Assembly (NCBI RefSeq): GCF_902459465.1
Contig: NC_047062.1
Coordinates: 31,118,673 to 31,182,672 of the forward strand
Length of the DNA: 64,000 nucleotides
Direction of reading: 5' to 3'
From: Asterias rubens
Taxonomy: Eukaryota > Echinodermata > Asteroidea > Forcipulatida > Asteriidae
The notes under the pieces are model-generated. The model did no database searches and was not told where the DNA came from. It saw only the letters and a program-made list of their open reading frames with translations. Shown piece by piece: positions 1-12,825 of the stretch. Positions within the stretch are counted from its first letter, which is position 1; every line of letters starts with the position of its first letter. The translations under genes and the position numbers were made by a program.

Positions 1-689
1 AATTGCAGATTTAATGTTCGAAAGCTCTCTTTAAGTTAGTAGCACACTCTGTAAGTGTCATGAAATGTATTTCGTTAAATACGTATTATTCGAAAAAAAG
101 AATCCCCCAGTGTTCGTTTGGTTACAGAAAACCTAGCCTTGTCTTGACGACAACTATAGAGGAAGGTAGTCGAAATGTTGAGACCATTGTTTAAAATTAA
201 CAAATTGCAAAAGAAATACAGAAATAAATAATTTAACAATGGGGGATTTTAACAAATAAAACAGGTACAATTTATTACAGAAAACATTGTAAGTTCCAAT
301 CCTAAACTCACCCAATTAAAAAGTTTAACCTTTCAAAAACAATCTTCCACACGTTTACTTTAAAACATAACTTATTTCAAGATTTCCTCACACATCGCAC
401 TTGGTTATCTTGCCTGCTGCAACCGAAATAATCACTCTCTTGAATAAAATCCCTGCCAAAATCCCCGATAAAACAAAAACAGAGTTTGGATTTTTTTGTT
501 TTGCTTTCTCTTGAAAGAGATCGCATTACTTCATTAAATTTCACAAAGACGGGCTGGATGATGTTTTTATTGAAAATCTAGAAGACTGGAGTTTATTTAC
601 TCTTCTAAAAACCAATATCTTGAAGGAGCTAGCAAATTCTCTGGCAAATGTGTCTTCAAAATAGGTTCAATTTTTTCAAAATGGCTGAC

Positions 690-790
690 GAAGAGGCTTC
701 CTGTCTCCGGTTCAAATCCCGCCGGGGGCACTATGTATACTGAGGGGTCCGGTTTTCAGTCTTACCTGATGATGAGATTTGAGGCATTGC
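690..790 (+). mobile_element. tRNA-derived SINE fragment
   Basis: Contains a B-box-like CCGGTTCAAATCCCGCCGGG followed by GGGGTCCGGTTTTCAGTC. The same arrangement recurs at 61030-61165. Only the 3' half of the tRNA-like head is visible. Confidence 0.5.
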
Positions 791-865
791 ACGGGGGTAT
801 CAATATATATTTGGTTTTGTGGTAACACCATGTGTGTGTTTCTATTTGTCGGTAGACTTTTATCT

Positions 866-1247
866 TTAGACACTGGACACTATTGGTAATTTTCAAAGAC
901 CAGTCTTCTCATTTGATGTATCTCAACATATGCATAAAATAACAAACCTGTGAAAATTTGAGCTCAATCGGTCGTCAAAGTTGCACAATAATAATGAAAG
1001 AAAAAACACCCTTGTCACACGAAGTTGTGTGCTTTCAGATGCTTGATTTCGAGACCTCAAATTCTAAAACTGAGGTATCGAAATCAAATTCGTTAAAAAT
1101 TACTTCTTTCTCGAAAACAACGTTACTTCATAGGGAGCCATTTTTCACAATGTGTTATACTATCAACAGCTCCCCATTACTCGTTATCATGTAAGGTTTC
1201 ATGATAAACATTGTTTTGAGTAACTACCAATAGTGTCCACTGCCTTT
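866..1247 (+). mobile_element. MITE family A, copy 1
   Basis: ~380-bp non-autonomous element with ~25-bp terminal inverted repeats (GACACTGGACACTATTGGTA at the left, TACCAATAGTGTCCACTGCC at the right). The interior carries GAGCTCAATCGGTCGTC, AAACACCCTTGTCACACGAA and a short inverted pair around GAGACCTCAAATTC. Short ORFs inside recur in every copy and are not genes. Autonomous partner unknown. Confidence 0.85.
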
Positions 1248-1249
1248 TA

Positions 1250-2299
1250 AGAGCTGTTCTGCTATTCTACTCTACCGCAGAGTAGATTTTCAGATTTCGG
1301 GACACTTCTCGGTTCCAAAAAGACTGTTCTGCTTTGTTAGCTTCCTGGGCGGAAGGTAGAAAATTTGCTGTGACTACTACTTTAACTTATAGAGGATTGT
1401 TATTATAACTTCACTACCGCGGAGTGAGTTCGGTCTCAACGTTTCGACTAGCTTGATTTAGAAGACGATCAGAGCACACTGATCAAAACGTTGAGTTGAA
1501 ACCAACGGTTCTCTACAGAACCACCCCAACTCATTAGAGACAGTCATTACATGGTGTTACCGCAAACCTTTACTGTATCGTATTTCCACCATGCAAAGTT
1601 TCAAATCCTACTTTGCTTGCTCTACCGTCAGGAGACATGTAAATAAGAAAGCTTGCATTTGAGCGCATTTCCAAAGGTCGCAAAGCGTAGGAAGTGTCCA
1701 ACACAGATCAACAAATCATAAAAACAACGATGGCTCAAAATAGAAGTCACTGTCGACGGAACAAGTGAGTCTTCAGGGGTTTCTTGAATGATTCAAGTGA
1801 GTTTGCCTTACCTGATAATTTGCCTTTTTACCTGATGACGTGGGTTTTCCCTGGAATAAATCTCTGGGGTTTTCCTCCCACATCTAAAACTAAAACTTCA
1901 TTCCTTGTCTTCTCGCCATAAATGGGGTTCTTTGCTATTTATAAAGTGATTCAGCTCCCCTTTCTGAGAATCAGTGGCATCACCACTAGAATGAAATATA
2001 TAACTTAATTAAATAACTAAATTAGAAACTGTGAAGTAAATCGTCACAGGTTTATTTTTGGACACACCGAGAACGAAAGGTGTGCCGTTAAGACGACCCC
2101 GGGCAAATCGGCACGTGTTGACGGGTGAGTTAATTGGACGATGGCCGCCCGTCCCATTATCGTTAACGATACACCAGGAGTTGATTAATTGAACCTCCAT
2201 TGAACCTTTCTTATTGCATACAAGAAGAAGTGTGCAATGTTCACGCAAGTGTAATTTGGACCCACAGTTTGTTTCATTGCATTCATAAAACAGACCAGT
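1250..2299. other. Intergenic, no feature recognised
   Basis: Unique-looking AT-rich sequence; short ORFs only, none with family resemblance or plausible splice context. Confidence 0.6.
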
Positions 2300-2545
2300 G
2301 AACATTTCATTTCAAAATGCCTGTTAGCAATTTTGAGGTATCGCCAAAAATCCGGAGCGGTTTATGTCCACGCAGGAAGAATAATCTGTTATTGGAATAT
2401 ACTGTTACCGCGGTAACGCTTCTCAGTGGATAAAAAGTGATAGCTTTTCCCGTAACCGCAGTAATTCGAAATGAAAAATTTCGCAAATTAATGCGTTGTT
2501 ATATATACTATCCAACGCTGAGTAAGTTTTTATTGCAATTAGTTT
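2300..2545 (+). mobile_element. Element family C fragment (CCGCGGTAACGCTTCTC group)
   Basis: Shares ATTTCATTTCAAAATG, TTTATGTCCACGCAGGAAGA and ACCGCGGTAACGCTTCTCAG with copies near 13.3, 31.1 and 43.5 kb. Confidence 0.6.
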
Positions 2546-2741
2546 TCGGAGTCATTGCCAAACGTATGTGCAGACCCTTTAAGCCATTCATTCAATTCAA
2601 CAATTATCTCATGCTCTTCTCAAAATTATAACATTTATACAGAATATTACATAGATAAGCGAAAGAGGAAGTATCAAAGATGGAAGGAAAGAGTTCATCT
2701 ATGTATAAAACAAAATAAAGAGAGTATGAGGCTGTCAGATT

Positions 2742-3070
2742 AAAGGCAGTGGACACAACTGGTAATTACTCAAAATAATTATTAGCATAAAACCTTTCTT
2801 GGTGACGAGTGATGGGGAGAGGTTGATGGTATAAAACATTGTGAGAAACGGCTCCCTCTGAAGTGCCATAGTTTTCGAGAAAGAAGTAATTTTCAATGAA
2901 TTTGATTTCGAGACCTCAGATTTAGAACTTGAGGTCTCATAATCAACCATCTAAACGCACACAACTTCGTGTGACAAGGGTGTTTTTTTTCATTATTATC
3001 TCGCAAGTTTGATGACCGATTGAGCTCAAATTGAGTAATTGAGTAATTACCAATAGTGTCCACTGCCTTT
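2742..3070 (-). mobile_element. MITE family A, copy 2
   Basis: Reverse-oriented copy: AAAGGCAGTGGACACAACTG at the left and AATAGTGTCCACTGCCTTTT at the right. Shorter than copy 1 through internal loss. Confidence 0.85.
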
Positions 3071-3294
3071 TATTAGCAACACAGGCCTGTATCTGCACTA
3101 AGAAATATGAACTCGTGAAAATGGTGAAATAACAACAAGGGTCCTCCTGCCTGGTCAGTTGAATTAAGGGGCAAACCCCGAGATTAAGGCCTATAACCCC
3201 AAGTCTTCTGAAATCAAAATTGATAACAATACCAAGTCACTACTTTGATAGAGCTGCTTTCAATATCTTGCGTGTCGCTGCATGGACATGCATT

Positions 3295-3495
3295 TGCCCA
3301 GTTTCATAGAGCGGCTTTAGCAGAGAATGGTGCTTAACCGTATTCTGCTAAGCAAAAATAACAAGGATACCAGTCACATACTGTACATGTCACATGTACT
3401 TGAGATGCAATTGTAGCTGGTAACCTAATTCTGCTAAGCATATTTACGTTGTGCCTATAGCTACGTGCTTAAGCAGCTCTGTGAAAAAGGGGCAC
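3295..3495 (+). mobile_element. Element family D copy
   Basis: Palindromic family with TTTCATAGAGCGGCTTTAGC at the left and GCTTAAGCAGCTCTGTGAAA at the right; the interior CAAGGATACCAGTCAC is typical. Confidence 0.65.
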
Positions 3496-3499
3496 ATCA

Positions 3500-6208
3500 T
3501 TCGATACGCGCGATCTGGACAGTCTACAGTCGACTCCCGTTGATACGAGGTCCGCCGGAGTGGCCCGTTTTCCTCCTATCCGAACCTCGTATTAAACGTA
3601 TTATAGGTTCATAGCGAAATCAAACTAGACTAGACTATGCCCGTAGCAACACAACAATCTTGTTCATAATTCGGTTGTAGTGAATCAATTCAATGCAGTA
3701 AATGGATCAGATCGTGTCGTAGGTTGCATTGACATACATAATGTCAAAAGCACATGTATTCTTAGCGTAATGATTACATTGCTATGAAGTCTTCTCAATG
3801 TTGAGCTCAAAACACACGTTCGTGGAAACGAGTGAGATCGGATGTATGACCTAATTAAATTTTTCACACCATCGCTTTCACATTGTCTCAACTGCGTTCA
3901 CACATGAGTTGAATTTCGCACGGCACGTCTAATTGGCACCTCGGGGTGTTCATTATTGAGATAAACAGACGACAACAGAAATTGACCAATTTTATTGAAT
4001 GTGTGTCAAGTGAAATTGTTATTAGGGAGATTGTGTGCAGGCCTATCTTTAACGCTTAGTTTCATATTGGACATTGGACGTTCACGTAGGTTTGTACATT
4101 AACATATGTTTATGTACATGTCTGTGTTGATATATTCGACATTCATTCGGAATAAGTGCCATGCAAAATCGTAACATTTAGATGCAATACACTGCACATG
4201 CAAATAGCTGAAAAGGTTAAACTCTATAAACAAAAATAACAAACACAAAAAAAAACCTTAAGGAAACCCACAGAAACAATTTACTATGAAACACATGTTT
4301 GAATGAACCCGTGGTTTGACCACTTCATCCTGCAGGCTTACTCGTGGCTTAATTGATATCAGAACTATGAATATGCATGACCTTTGTTTTATCCAAGATA
4401 AGCCGTTTCCGTACAACCAAATCTAGGGAACAGAATGTCCTAATACGCAAGTTACCTATTAGACATGCGAAGCTATTGAACTTAATACATTTTTAAATTG
4501 CATGTACTAAAGTATATAGTATTTATAAGAGGTGAGTTCTGCGGGCACATGTTCACAGAGCTGCTTTATCACAAAAGCTAAACTTAGAACAAACAAAAAA
4601 TATGCTCACCAGATTAAGGTTACCAGCCAAAATATCATGTCACATGTACAATCCGAACTGGTATCCTGCTCATTTCTGCTTAGCAGACAATAAATTAGGC
4701 TTACTATAAAATCTTAAAACGGTATCAGAACTATATATAATCAAGACTTTTGTTTTATTAAGATAAGCCGTTGTCGTGCTATAATTATAAGCATTAAATT
4801 CTGGAGAAAACCAAATGTCATCTACGTAAGTTACTTAGACAGGCAAAGCACTCACACAAATGTGTACACTCAATTATATTGAAGTTATTTATAACTCCAG
4901 ACGCACACAATAGCACTCATTTGCATAATGTGACCCCATTGTAAAGATGCGCCAAAAATGGCAAACGCCCAAAAAAAAAAAAAATGATTTAATTATGCAC
5001 TTTGAGTGATGAACAAAAGAAAACTCTGCACTGAAAATGCCGTGAACTGAGATTCTTCTTTGCGTAAGTTAATTAGTGGCTACTGTGGTTGGATTCACAT
5101 TGAAAACACGTTGTGCAGCTTTATGTGGTAAATTATGGAGTAGGTTCGCGGGATTTTATAATAGACAAACTGAAGAGAAGTGTTTGTAATTTTCCTTTAC
5201 AGTTCTGTGAGTTTGTTCCCCTTTATTTTTCAATTCAGGAACACAGCTGCATGGTACGATTTTCAAGTTTATCTGTGCTGAGTTCATTGTGTTACCAGGG
5301 ATCCTACAGAAGACAGTGGATTGGCATTAACCATAGCACAATTTTTCATAGAGTCGCTTATGACTGGTCCCCTGTTCATATCCGCAACGATAAGAACGGG
5401 TATTGGTTTTATATGTAAAAACAATATACATCGGATTCAACTGCGAATCTCCATAACCATATGAAGGCCATGTGAAATAAATGGGAGGTCAAAGGTGATT
5501 GTGAACGTAGGCTTAAAGGCAGATAGCATAATTCACGAGCCCTCGAAGTGTGACGTCAGATGTTCGGACTAATCTGCACCTTCGATGGTCTATCCAGGAC
5601 CGCTGGGTCGGGCTAATCAGCTTGCACAGATTCTTGTTCAGGAAGCACGTCATGCGTGCAGTTCATTCTATGGGGCAGTGTGAATGTGATGCATGATGGG
5701 ACTGAGTATTTTCGGGATATACCAATGAGCGTGCTTGATACGTTTTCCCATCCCCAAGCCATGCAGCCTCGCTACCATGGGCATCGCGCCGTATCGATAC
5801 CTCTCGTCACTCGTTATGATCAAGCAAGGTATGCTGGGGAAAAAATGTCGCGGTGAAATCGATCACCCCTGGGTACGAGGTTGCATCCAAGCGCCTTTGG
5901 CTAAGGCAGGGCACTTGGGCCGAGCGAAATCCGCAACCTTCCTATTGACCCGGCGAGGGCGCCCTACTCAAATGACGTCACATGCATAATTATTTGAATA
6001 ACCAATCAACCACAACTACACGTACAGGTTTAATGCGCACAATATACAATGTACATCATAATTTGTATCAACTCAATACATAACTGCTCCTCTGTAAATA
6101 AGTTTTTTAAAACCATCAGCAAACGTAATTCTCCATAAAGTTCGTGCCGCCCAACGAGGCGCGAAACTTGCTATATACACGTGATCATCGCGTCATTCAT
6201 AAGAGATG
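3500..6208. other. Intergenic with an unassigned GC-richer patch
   Basis: Mostly AT-rich. 5550-5990 is GC-richer and holds two exact TGACGTCA sites (5551, 5973), but the overlapping ORFs there show no recognisable protein. An A13 run lies at ~4972. Confidence 0.5.
4545..4725 (+). mobile_element. Element family D, diverged copy
   Basis: CACAGAGCTGCTTTATCACA and CATGTCACATGTACAATCCG, ending at TTAGGC. Weakly preserved. Confidence 0.4.
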
Positions 6209-6353
6209 GATTGCACATGACGTCATTGACCGCCATCTTTGATGAAACATGCACGCGTGAAAGGCTGTCATTAGCTGAGAGTTGTGCACAGCGCATGTAC
6301 TTTTCCATTGTATATCATCAAAATATGGCGGTCGATGACGCTATGTGCAATCA
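6209..6353 (+). mobile_element. Fold-back element with a consensus CRE
   Basis: Arms GATTGCACATGACGTCATTG + ACCGCCATCTTTGATG and CATCAAAATATGGCGGT + CGATGACGCTATGTGCAATC are inverted. The left arm holds an exact TGACGTCA. Confidence 0.75.
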
Positions 6354-6939
6354 ATTATAACTGTTCATAATAAATTACACAATAAATGTCTCTCAATGGT
6401 TAAAGTTAAAGGTATTATACACTTCATAATAAGGAATTTGACAATTTAGAATCCATGTATACTATACATTAGTCATACAGTAACCATTATTATATTATAT
6501 GTAACTTGATTCGATTGTTTATAAACACATGCATGGTTTGGAATTCTGTTCTTAAATACCACCGAAGCTGAACAAATTGGAAGATTGAATGCGGTAATGA
6601 AATTATGTCACGATGAGTACCAAGCGAGCAATGTTTTCTTCTGTACATCACAGTTGCCACTGTCGTAGTGCTTTTCAAAGGGTAAATTTGTTTCTTCTAG
6701 ATCGATTCAAAAACAGAAATCCATGAAAGAAATTCAGGAACGATTTTGAGGATGGCAATTCTATACAACAGAACAAAAATTGCTTCCGGTGAATTGACAT
6801 CGCAGATCAAAAATAAATGCACATCTGCGCATATTTACAATGTCATGAATATTGGGGGATTTGTGCCTTTGATGATACAAGCATGGGATTTGAAACATTA
6901 TGACCCGTTCCCAATGGACCCTGCATTGATCTCCTAAAT

Positions 6940-7215
6940 TCGATCAAAGGGCGATCAAGACCCCGAAAGGGCGATCAAAGGACGATCAACGAGAAGCAGG
7001 CTCCAATAGAAACGCGAGGGCGATCAGGATCTGACCGTGCAATTTTGATCCTCCTCGGGTGTAGAATTAAAGCGGTATCTGGATTTTGGATTAATGGGCG
7101 ATCAAAAGTCTAGTTGGGAACGCAAAGGGCGATCAGACCCCGCAATTTGCTAGCAAAACGGTGTTCTTTTGAACCCACTTCCGTTCCCAAAAAGGGGGAT
7201 CAATGCGCGATCATA
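6940..7215. repeat. Cluster of GGGCGATCA motifs
   Basis: GGGCGATCA or a one-base variant appears near 6947, 6966, 6981, 7017, 7096, 7125 and 7206, at irregular spacing. Neighbouring words (GACCCCG, GGGAACG) also repeat, so this may be a decayed minisatellite. Confidence 0.6.
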
Positions 7216-7350
7216 CTCAAGTGGGAACGTCACCATTGTCGGTGTATTGTGGTCCTTTTAATTATCTATGGTCATAGTATGTCACGAGGAAGATATTTGG
7301 CTGGAGGGCCATTGCAGATTTGTGGTTTTTAACAAAATAAAGGTAGAATA

Positions 7351-7481
7351 AGGCCGTGTCCGAAACGGCGACTTCGGCTACAGCTACGGCTAGATCGCGC
7401 GCGTCTGCCTATTCTTTAACACTGGTAGACGCGCTGATCTAGACGTAGCTGTAGCCGAAGTCGTCGTTTCGGACACGGCCT
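7351..7481 (+). mobile_element. Fold-back element, GGCCGTGTCCGAAACG family
   Basis: ~45-bp arms (GGCCGTGTCCGAAACGGCGA... and ...TCGTCGTTTCGGACACGGCC) around a ~40-bp core. High GC against an AT-rich flank. Confidence 0.85.
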
Positions 7482-8105
7482 CACAAACAATTTTCGAATA
7501 TTTTCAAAATGGCTGCCATTACTTTGTTTACCAAGCAATAGTTTTTGTAATGTGACAGCGACCACAGTGTAAATTTTAGCACCATAGTTTTAGCTATTTA
7601 TTATCCTCCCATTCCTAGTGCACAAACTCATGTTGGAGAGATGTCTCAAATCTTCACGGCCACTCTCAAAAATCTCATCAACTTTGACCTTCGTTACAAT
7701 CAATCATCGTTATACAGCTGGCCCCGTTATTACAACCATCGTCGTTATAACGTTATAACAGTCGCCCCGTAATAACCATCCATCAAATTACCACAACTGC
7801 AAAGAAGCACCGTTCATTCACAGTACACCGTCTTCGAGCCTGTTTACAATCTATCATCGTGACACTTATCCATCTTAATAGTCAATCATTATAAACATTC
7901 CCACTACAATTACTGTAATATAATGATAATCGCTACAATCATTCACCATTACTGTTATTTTATGTTGTAAGGAACTAACGATCATGAATAAACATCTTTC
8001 TATCAGTGAACAATCAACCATAGTTAAAATCATCCGTTTTTAAGATCAATCATCAATCATCGCTATAACCACTGTTACCATCAAACTTATTAACGTCACT
8101 CTCTT
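7482..8105. other. Intergenic, low-complexity
   Basis: Rich in ATCATCGTTATAAC-like words with no regular period; nothing else seen. Confidence 0.5.
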
Positions 8106-8335
8106 AATGTAAAAGAGTGAAAAAGCACTCTTTGAAGAGCCATATGAAGGACAATTCTTTTTCGAGTAGTCTTCCACTCTGTTAGATTGAAGTTTGCATC
8201 TTTTTGTGTGATTTTTTCACTCTGTCCTGGAGTGAAACCCCGCTAAAAGAGTGAAATAACTACCACTCTTTTTGAAAAGCCGTATGGAGGACAGCTGGAA
8301 ATGTAAAGAGTGGTGTTTTTCACTCTTTTACATTT
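8106..8335 (+). mobile_element. Fold-back MITE, CACTCTTTTACATT family, copy 1
   Basis: Ends AATGTAAAAGAGTGAAAAAG and TTTTTCACTCTTTTACATT; the motif CACTCTTT recurs internally several times. Confidence 0.8.
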
Positions 8336-8535
8336 AGAGAGATAGTCAATAGCGCATGTGCCATCTCAGCGCTCATTAGATCCACAACCCTTATATATCC
8401 ACAACACTCATTTGATCCACCACACTCATGCGAACCACAATGACGTCAACATAAATTTGCCGTGGAAGGTGTGGATACCAGAAAGATCAATTCCTTCACA
8501 CGAACTCACCTCAACAACTCACCCCTATCATCCTC

Positions 8536-8733
8536 CACCACCACCATCACCACCATCACCACCATCACCACCACCACCACAATCACTACCATCACCACCA
8601 CCACCATCACCACCATCACCACCACCACCACAATCACTACCATCACCACCACCACCATCACCACCATCACCACCACCACCACAATCACTACCATCACCAT
8701 CACCACCATCACCACCAACACCACCACCACCAC
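8536..8733. repeat. CAC/CAT trinucleotide array with 51-bp higher-order unit
   Basis: (CAY)n interrupted by AAT and TAC; the interruptions recur every 51 bp for three units. Open in several frames, but I see no support for a gene. Confidence 0.9.
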
Positions 8734-8739
8734 CTTAAC

Positions 8740-9860
8740 CCTATAGTCTGTTAGACCTTTATTTTCTCACCACTTTGCCTCTCTTTCGTCATCATCAGTA
8801 TTTTACATACGATATTCCCCACTTCGTTATTGCTACAGACGAGCTGTGTGTTGAGAGCGTTGCGAGATGGAGGGTTCAGTTATAAGTATTTGCTCAGGTG
8901 GTTGCTGGTGCTATTTTCAGTCCTTAGCACAACCGAATGTGCAGTCTTGTATGACACCCTGACTTCTTATTGTCATTGTCGCAACCTTCTCACGGCTCTG
9001 TGGTCGACTCTCCGCAAGCACCACCTCAACATGGCAGGGAATTCCAGAGACCTCCCATGCACCACCCAAGTCAACCATCTTTTTAAACAAATCAACCCCG
9101 CAAATCTTCACATCGACATCACGCAATATTACTCAAACCACCGCCTTCACTTTCAACATTGGCCCATTAACAAAACCTAACCCTGAATTATATTCACGCT
9201 TTCGTACATACACTAATGGCTGGCGAATGTCATTAGCCTTTTGAGAGTGAACACTATACAGGAGTGAACTGTTTGGTTTGGCTGTATACAGACAAATTTA
9301 CCAAAACTTAAGTGCCATATTGTGTCCACCAAAATCTCAGAACGGCTAATGAGTTCTGCATTAGCCACCATCAGTCCCGTACAATAAAAGAAACAATGTT
9401 CCCTCCTTTTACCAAGTGCCACACATTGGAATGGTCTGTTATCAACACTGGCATCACACCTGTTTTACCTCAATCAACACCATAAACAATCTACATCCTC
9501 ATTGCATACCCATCCTTTCCTCTCACCGCCACTTCCCAGTCTCCCTCAACCTTAACATTTATGCGTCTTAGGGCCATGTCTTATACGAGGGTCGGTCCCA
9601 CGAGGCAATTTACATGCAACCACTTCCAGGCAATCTCCATAAAAAAAGGAGCATTCATATTTCAACATTCACAGTGTGTGGATCGGAAGGCAATGTTAAA
9701 AATAACTAATGCGCTACCCTTGGAGTCATGTCACACGTTGTAACTTAAAGGCAACCACTTTCAGCAATCTCTAAGAAGAAAAAGACTTTCGAAATTAAAT
9801 GTATCATAATGGGGATCACAACACATTGTTTGACAATTTATCAATCATGCCAAAGTGGTC
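8740..9860. other. Intergenic, mostly unassigned
   Basis: Apart from the inverted element at 9212-9370 I recognise nothing. The ORF at 8830-9180 has neither homology I know nor good splice or start context. Confidence 0.5.
9212..9370 (+). mobile_element. Inverted-repeat element (TCATTAGCC family), copy 1
   Basis: TCATTAGCCTTTTGAGAG pairs with CTCAGAACGGCTAATGA; the centre AGACAAATTTACC and the phrase GTGTCCACC are shared with 25040-25175. Confidence 0.55.
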
Positions 9861-9985
9861 CTGGGGTCGATTTCACAAAGATAGTGCTAACATAGGACTA
9901 GTCCCAGTAGTAGTCAACAAACTCAAGGCTAGCCCTATCTTAGGCTAATACGAAATATTTTAACTCTTTGTGAATCCACTCATGT
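9861..9985 (+). mobile_element. GGACTAGTCC palindromic element, copy 1
   Basis: TCGATTTCACAAAGATAGTG at the left, AACTCTTTGTGAATCCAC at the right, TAGGACTAGTCC inside. Confidence 0.6.
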
Positions 9986-10204
9986 AGCATGCATTGCCTC
10001 CAAGTTGCCCGCAGTGAGTGACACGGCCCTTAGCTTGCATCATTCACGTATCTCGTGTTACTCTCCCATCCTCCCCCTTCCTCACAAAAGACGGACCCTG
10101 CCCATCTCTCAAACACACGGCTGTCCACCTTACTTCTTCCAGTAACCTACTCGCTACTCGTTCACCAATATCACCACCGTAAAAGATTTGGCATACAGTA
10201 AATA

Positions 10205-10505
10205 CCATTGAGAGAAGGTATACGTTTATGGCAATAAACACTCACTTACTTAGAAGTACAACAGCTTTCGATAGTATCAAGCTTACTGAATATAATTTCA
10301 CATCGAATTAATGTGGTTATGGAAAAACGATATCCGTTTTTATCCCCAAAAAATCTGAGAATCGTTACTGTCAGATATGTTTCTCAGAGTGTGTTCTTCC
10401 TGCGCGGACATAACGCTCCGGATTTTCGGTAATGTCTCTAATATAAGACCACCTTTTGAATGAGATTTCCTCGGTTCAAAATACCATATACCTTCCCTTT
10501 AAGAA
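10205..10505 (-). mobile_element. Element family C copy
   Basis: Contains GAAGGTATACGTTTATGGCA, GTGTTCTTCCTGCGCGGACA and CATATACCTTCCCTTTAAG; the outer ends are inverted (AAGGTATACGTTT / ATACCTTCCC). Confidence 0.55.
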
Positions 10506-10838
10506 CACTTTCCCGGAACTAAATATTGATGCGACGATGAAAACTTCACGCAGTGTTGTGTCAGCGATGCATTAGTGTCAGTGTGTAGCACACTCGCCTT
10601 GAGTCAAAGATGTTACAGAGTTGGTAGAGCTGACAGAATAAAAATGAGATTTTGACCCAAATTGTTGGTCAGTTCGACCCATTTCTGGATCATTGAAAAC
10701 AAAATTGTTGATCTAATTCGTTGTTTCTCTAAGAACACATAGCCTCTGTGAGGTCGCCAAATATCTTTCTTCTGACATACACATTGACTGTGTGCTAAAT
10801 TCCATGCTTGTATCATCACAGGCACAATCTCATCACCT

Positions 10839-11223
10839 TAAAGACACTGGACACTAATTGCAATTGTCAAAGACCAGTCTTCTCACTTGGTGTATCTCAA
10901 CATATGCATAAAATACCAAACCTGTGAAAATTTGAGCTCGATTGGTCGTCGGAGTTGCGAGATAACTATGAAAGAAAAAACACCCTTGTCACACGAAGTT
11001 GTGTGTTTTCAGATGCTTGATTTCGAGACCTCAAATTCTAAACTTGAGGTCTCGAAATCAAATTCGTGGACAAATTACTTCTTTCTCGAAAACTATGTCA
11101 CTTCAGAGGGAGCCGTATATCACAATTTGTTATACTATCAACAGCTCCCCATTACTCGTCACCAAGTAAGGTTTTATGCAAATAATTATTTTGAGTAATT
11201 ACCAATAGTGTCCACTGCCTTTA
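10839..11223 (+). mobile_element. MITE family A, copy 3
   Basis: Full-length copy with both ends; the left end reads TAAAGACACTGGACACTAAT. Confidence 0.85.
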
Positions 11224-11847
11224 ACTTCCGTACAATAACTGCCGTTTTTATGATTCACTATGATGTATCCTACAACCATGAATGATACCTTTTTATAGTT
11301 ATAGGATAGCATGCAAACAAACATGTGTACCGTAAAATGGCTGTGGCATATTAATAATGTCTACGTGAACCAGGATTGATTTTGAAAGCACGGTGTCAGT
11401 AAGTGTGAGACTGTCTTGACTGTCCACCCTCCCCCATCCTGGCCCACCCATCCCGCTTCTAGCTCCCTGTAAATTAATTATAGCTACATGTTAAAAATCA
11501 ACGCCATTTTGGAAATCCTTTTTACGGCAGACTTTTACATGACTTTAACAAAAAATGAGAAACCCTCCTAGACGAAATTTGAAACTTCCCACTTAGAATG
11601 GAGTCGTCACCAATTTAGAACTGGAGTGGAATAATCGATCTATAGTCTCCGCTCCAGTCGACGTGTCAAAAAATAAAAAGGGCGCCTCTTATTTTGATGG
11701 GCTTTTTATATTGAGTTTACACTGAGTGTCCAATTTTAAGCAATCAGTCACAGAATCAAATCGAAGACTATGTTGCTAGGGGGAGCCATTGTAACGGAGA
11801 GCCCCTCCACCCTCCATTACTGCACTGGACATAATACCATTCTCTTT

Positions 11848-12092
11848 AAAGGCACTATAGACCAGTATTCTCACTTGGTGTGTCCCAACATAGTTATGCC
11901 TAAAGTAACACACTTTTTGAAATTTGGGTTCAGTTGGTCGTTGAAGTTGCAATAAAAAAATAAAAAAAATAAAACCTTGTTCTCATTATGTATTATACTA
12001 TCTGAAGCTGCTGTACTTCTTATCAAGTAAGTTTTTATTGCCACTCATTTTCAGAGTCATTACAAAGCTTGTACTACAGACCCATTAAGATA
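11848..12092 (+). mobile_element. Diverged relative of MITE family A
   Basis: Shares CCAGTATTCTCACTTGGTGT and TTCAGTTGGTCGTTGAAGTT with family A, but the right half (TTATCAAGTAAGTTTTTATT, CATTACAAAG) differs and resembles the right half of family C. Confidence 0.55.
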
Positions 12093-12444
12093 AAACTTAA
12101 ATGGGTGCCGCGGGAATATGTGTTGTCAATCTATGAAATCAAGCTCAACCTATAGCTGAAGACTAATCAAAAAGTAATGCACCAAAACCATCTTGTGACC
12201 AAGACTACACTTGTCAGAGACGTTCACCCCACCCTAACTGAATTTTCTTATTTTATTTCATCTTATTATCAATTTTTATTTTAGAATGACCTCTCAAAAT
12301 GTCAACCTGGACTTGCTTTAAATTAGCCTCTCCCCTATCCCTCTCTCTCCCTTCCTCGATCTATGATTATCTCTCTACATACAACCCCCCAAAAACTCGA
12401 TGGCATAATTTCATAGACAGCTATAAGCGCAACAAAACATTGGT

Positions 12445-12823
12445 TAAAAACACTGTAAACTATATTGGTAACCGTCAAAGACCAATCTTCTCACTTTGTG
12501 TATCCCAGCATACGCACAAAATAACAAACCTGTGAAAATTTGAGCTCAATTGGTCGTCGAAGTTGCGAGATAATAATGAAAGAAAAAACACCCTTGTCGA
12601 CGAAGTTGTGTGCTTTTAGATGCTTGATCTCGTGACCTCAAATTCTAAATCTGAGATCTCTAAATCAAATTCGTGGAAAATTACCTCTTTTTCGAAAACT
12701 ACGTTGTAAGAGGGAGTCGTTTCTCACAATGTTTTATACTATCAACCTCTCCCTATTACTCGTTACCAAGTAAGAATTTATGCTAATATTTATTTTGAGT
12801 AAATACCAATAGTGTCCACTGCC
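12445..12823 (+). mobile_element. MITE family A, copy 4
   Basis: Full-length copy with a mutated left end (AAAAACACTGTAAACTATAT) and a good right end. Confidence 0.8.
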
Positions 12824-12825
12824 GT

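Noticed and set aside
958-1194. Recurring small ORFs of the [20 protein letters not shown] type at several places
   Set aside because: They are the same interior segment of MITE family A in each copy, with changing ends and no selection for frame.
5656-5989. GC-rich overlapping ORFs suggesting an exon
   Set aside because: No recognisable similarity and no paired splice signals; no repeat support either.
8358-8738. Proline-rich 126-aa ORF
   Set aside because: Generated by the CAY trinucleotide array; other frames and the opposite strand are open too.
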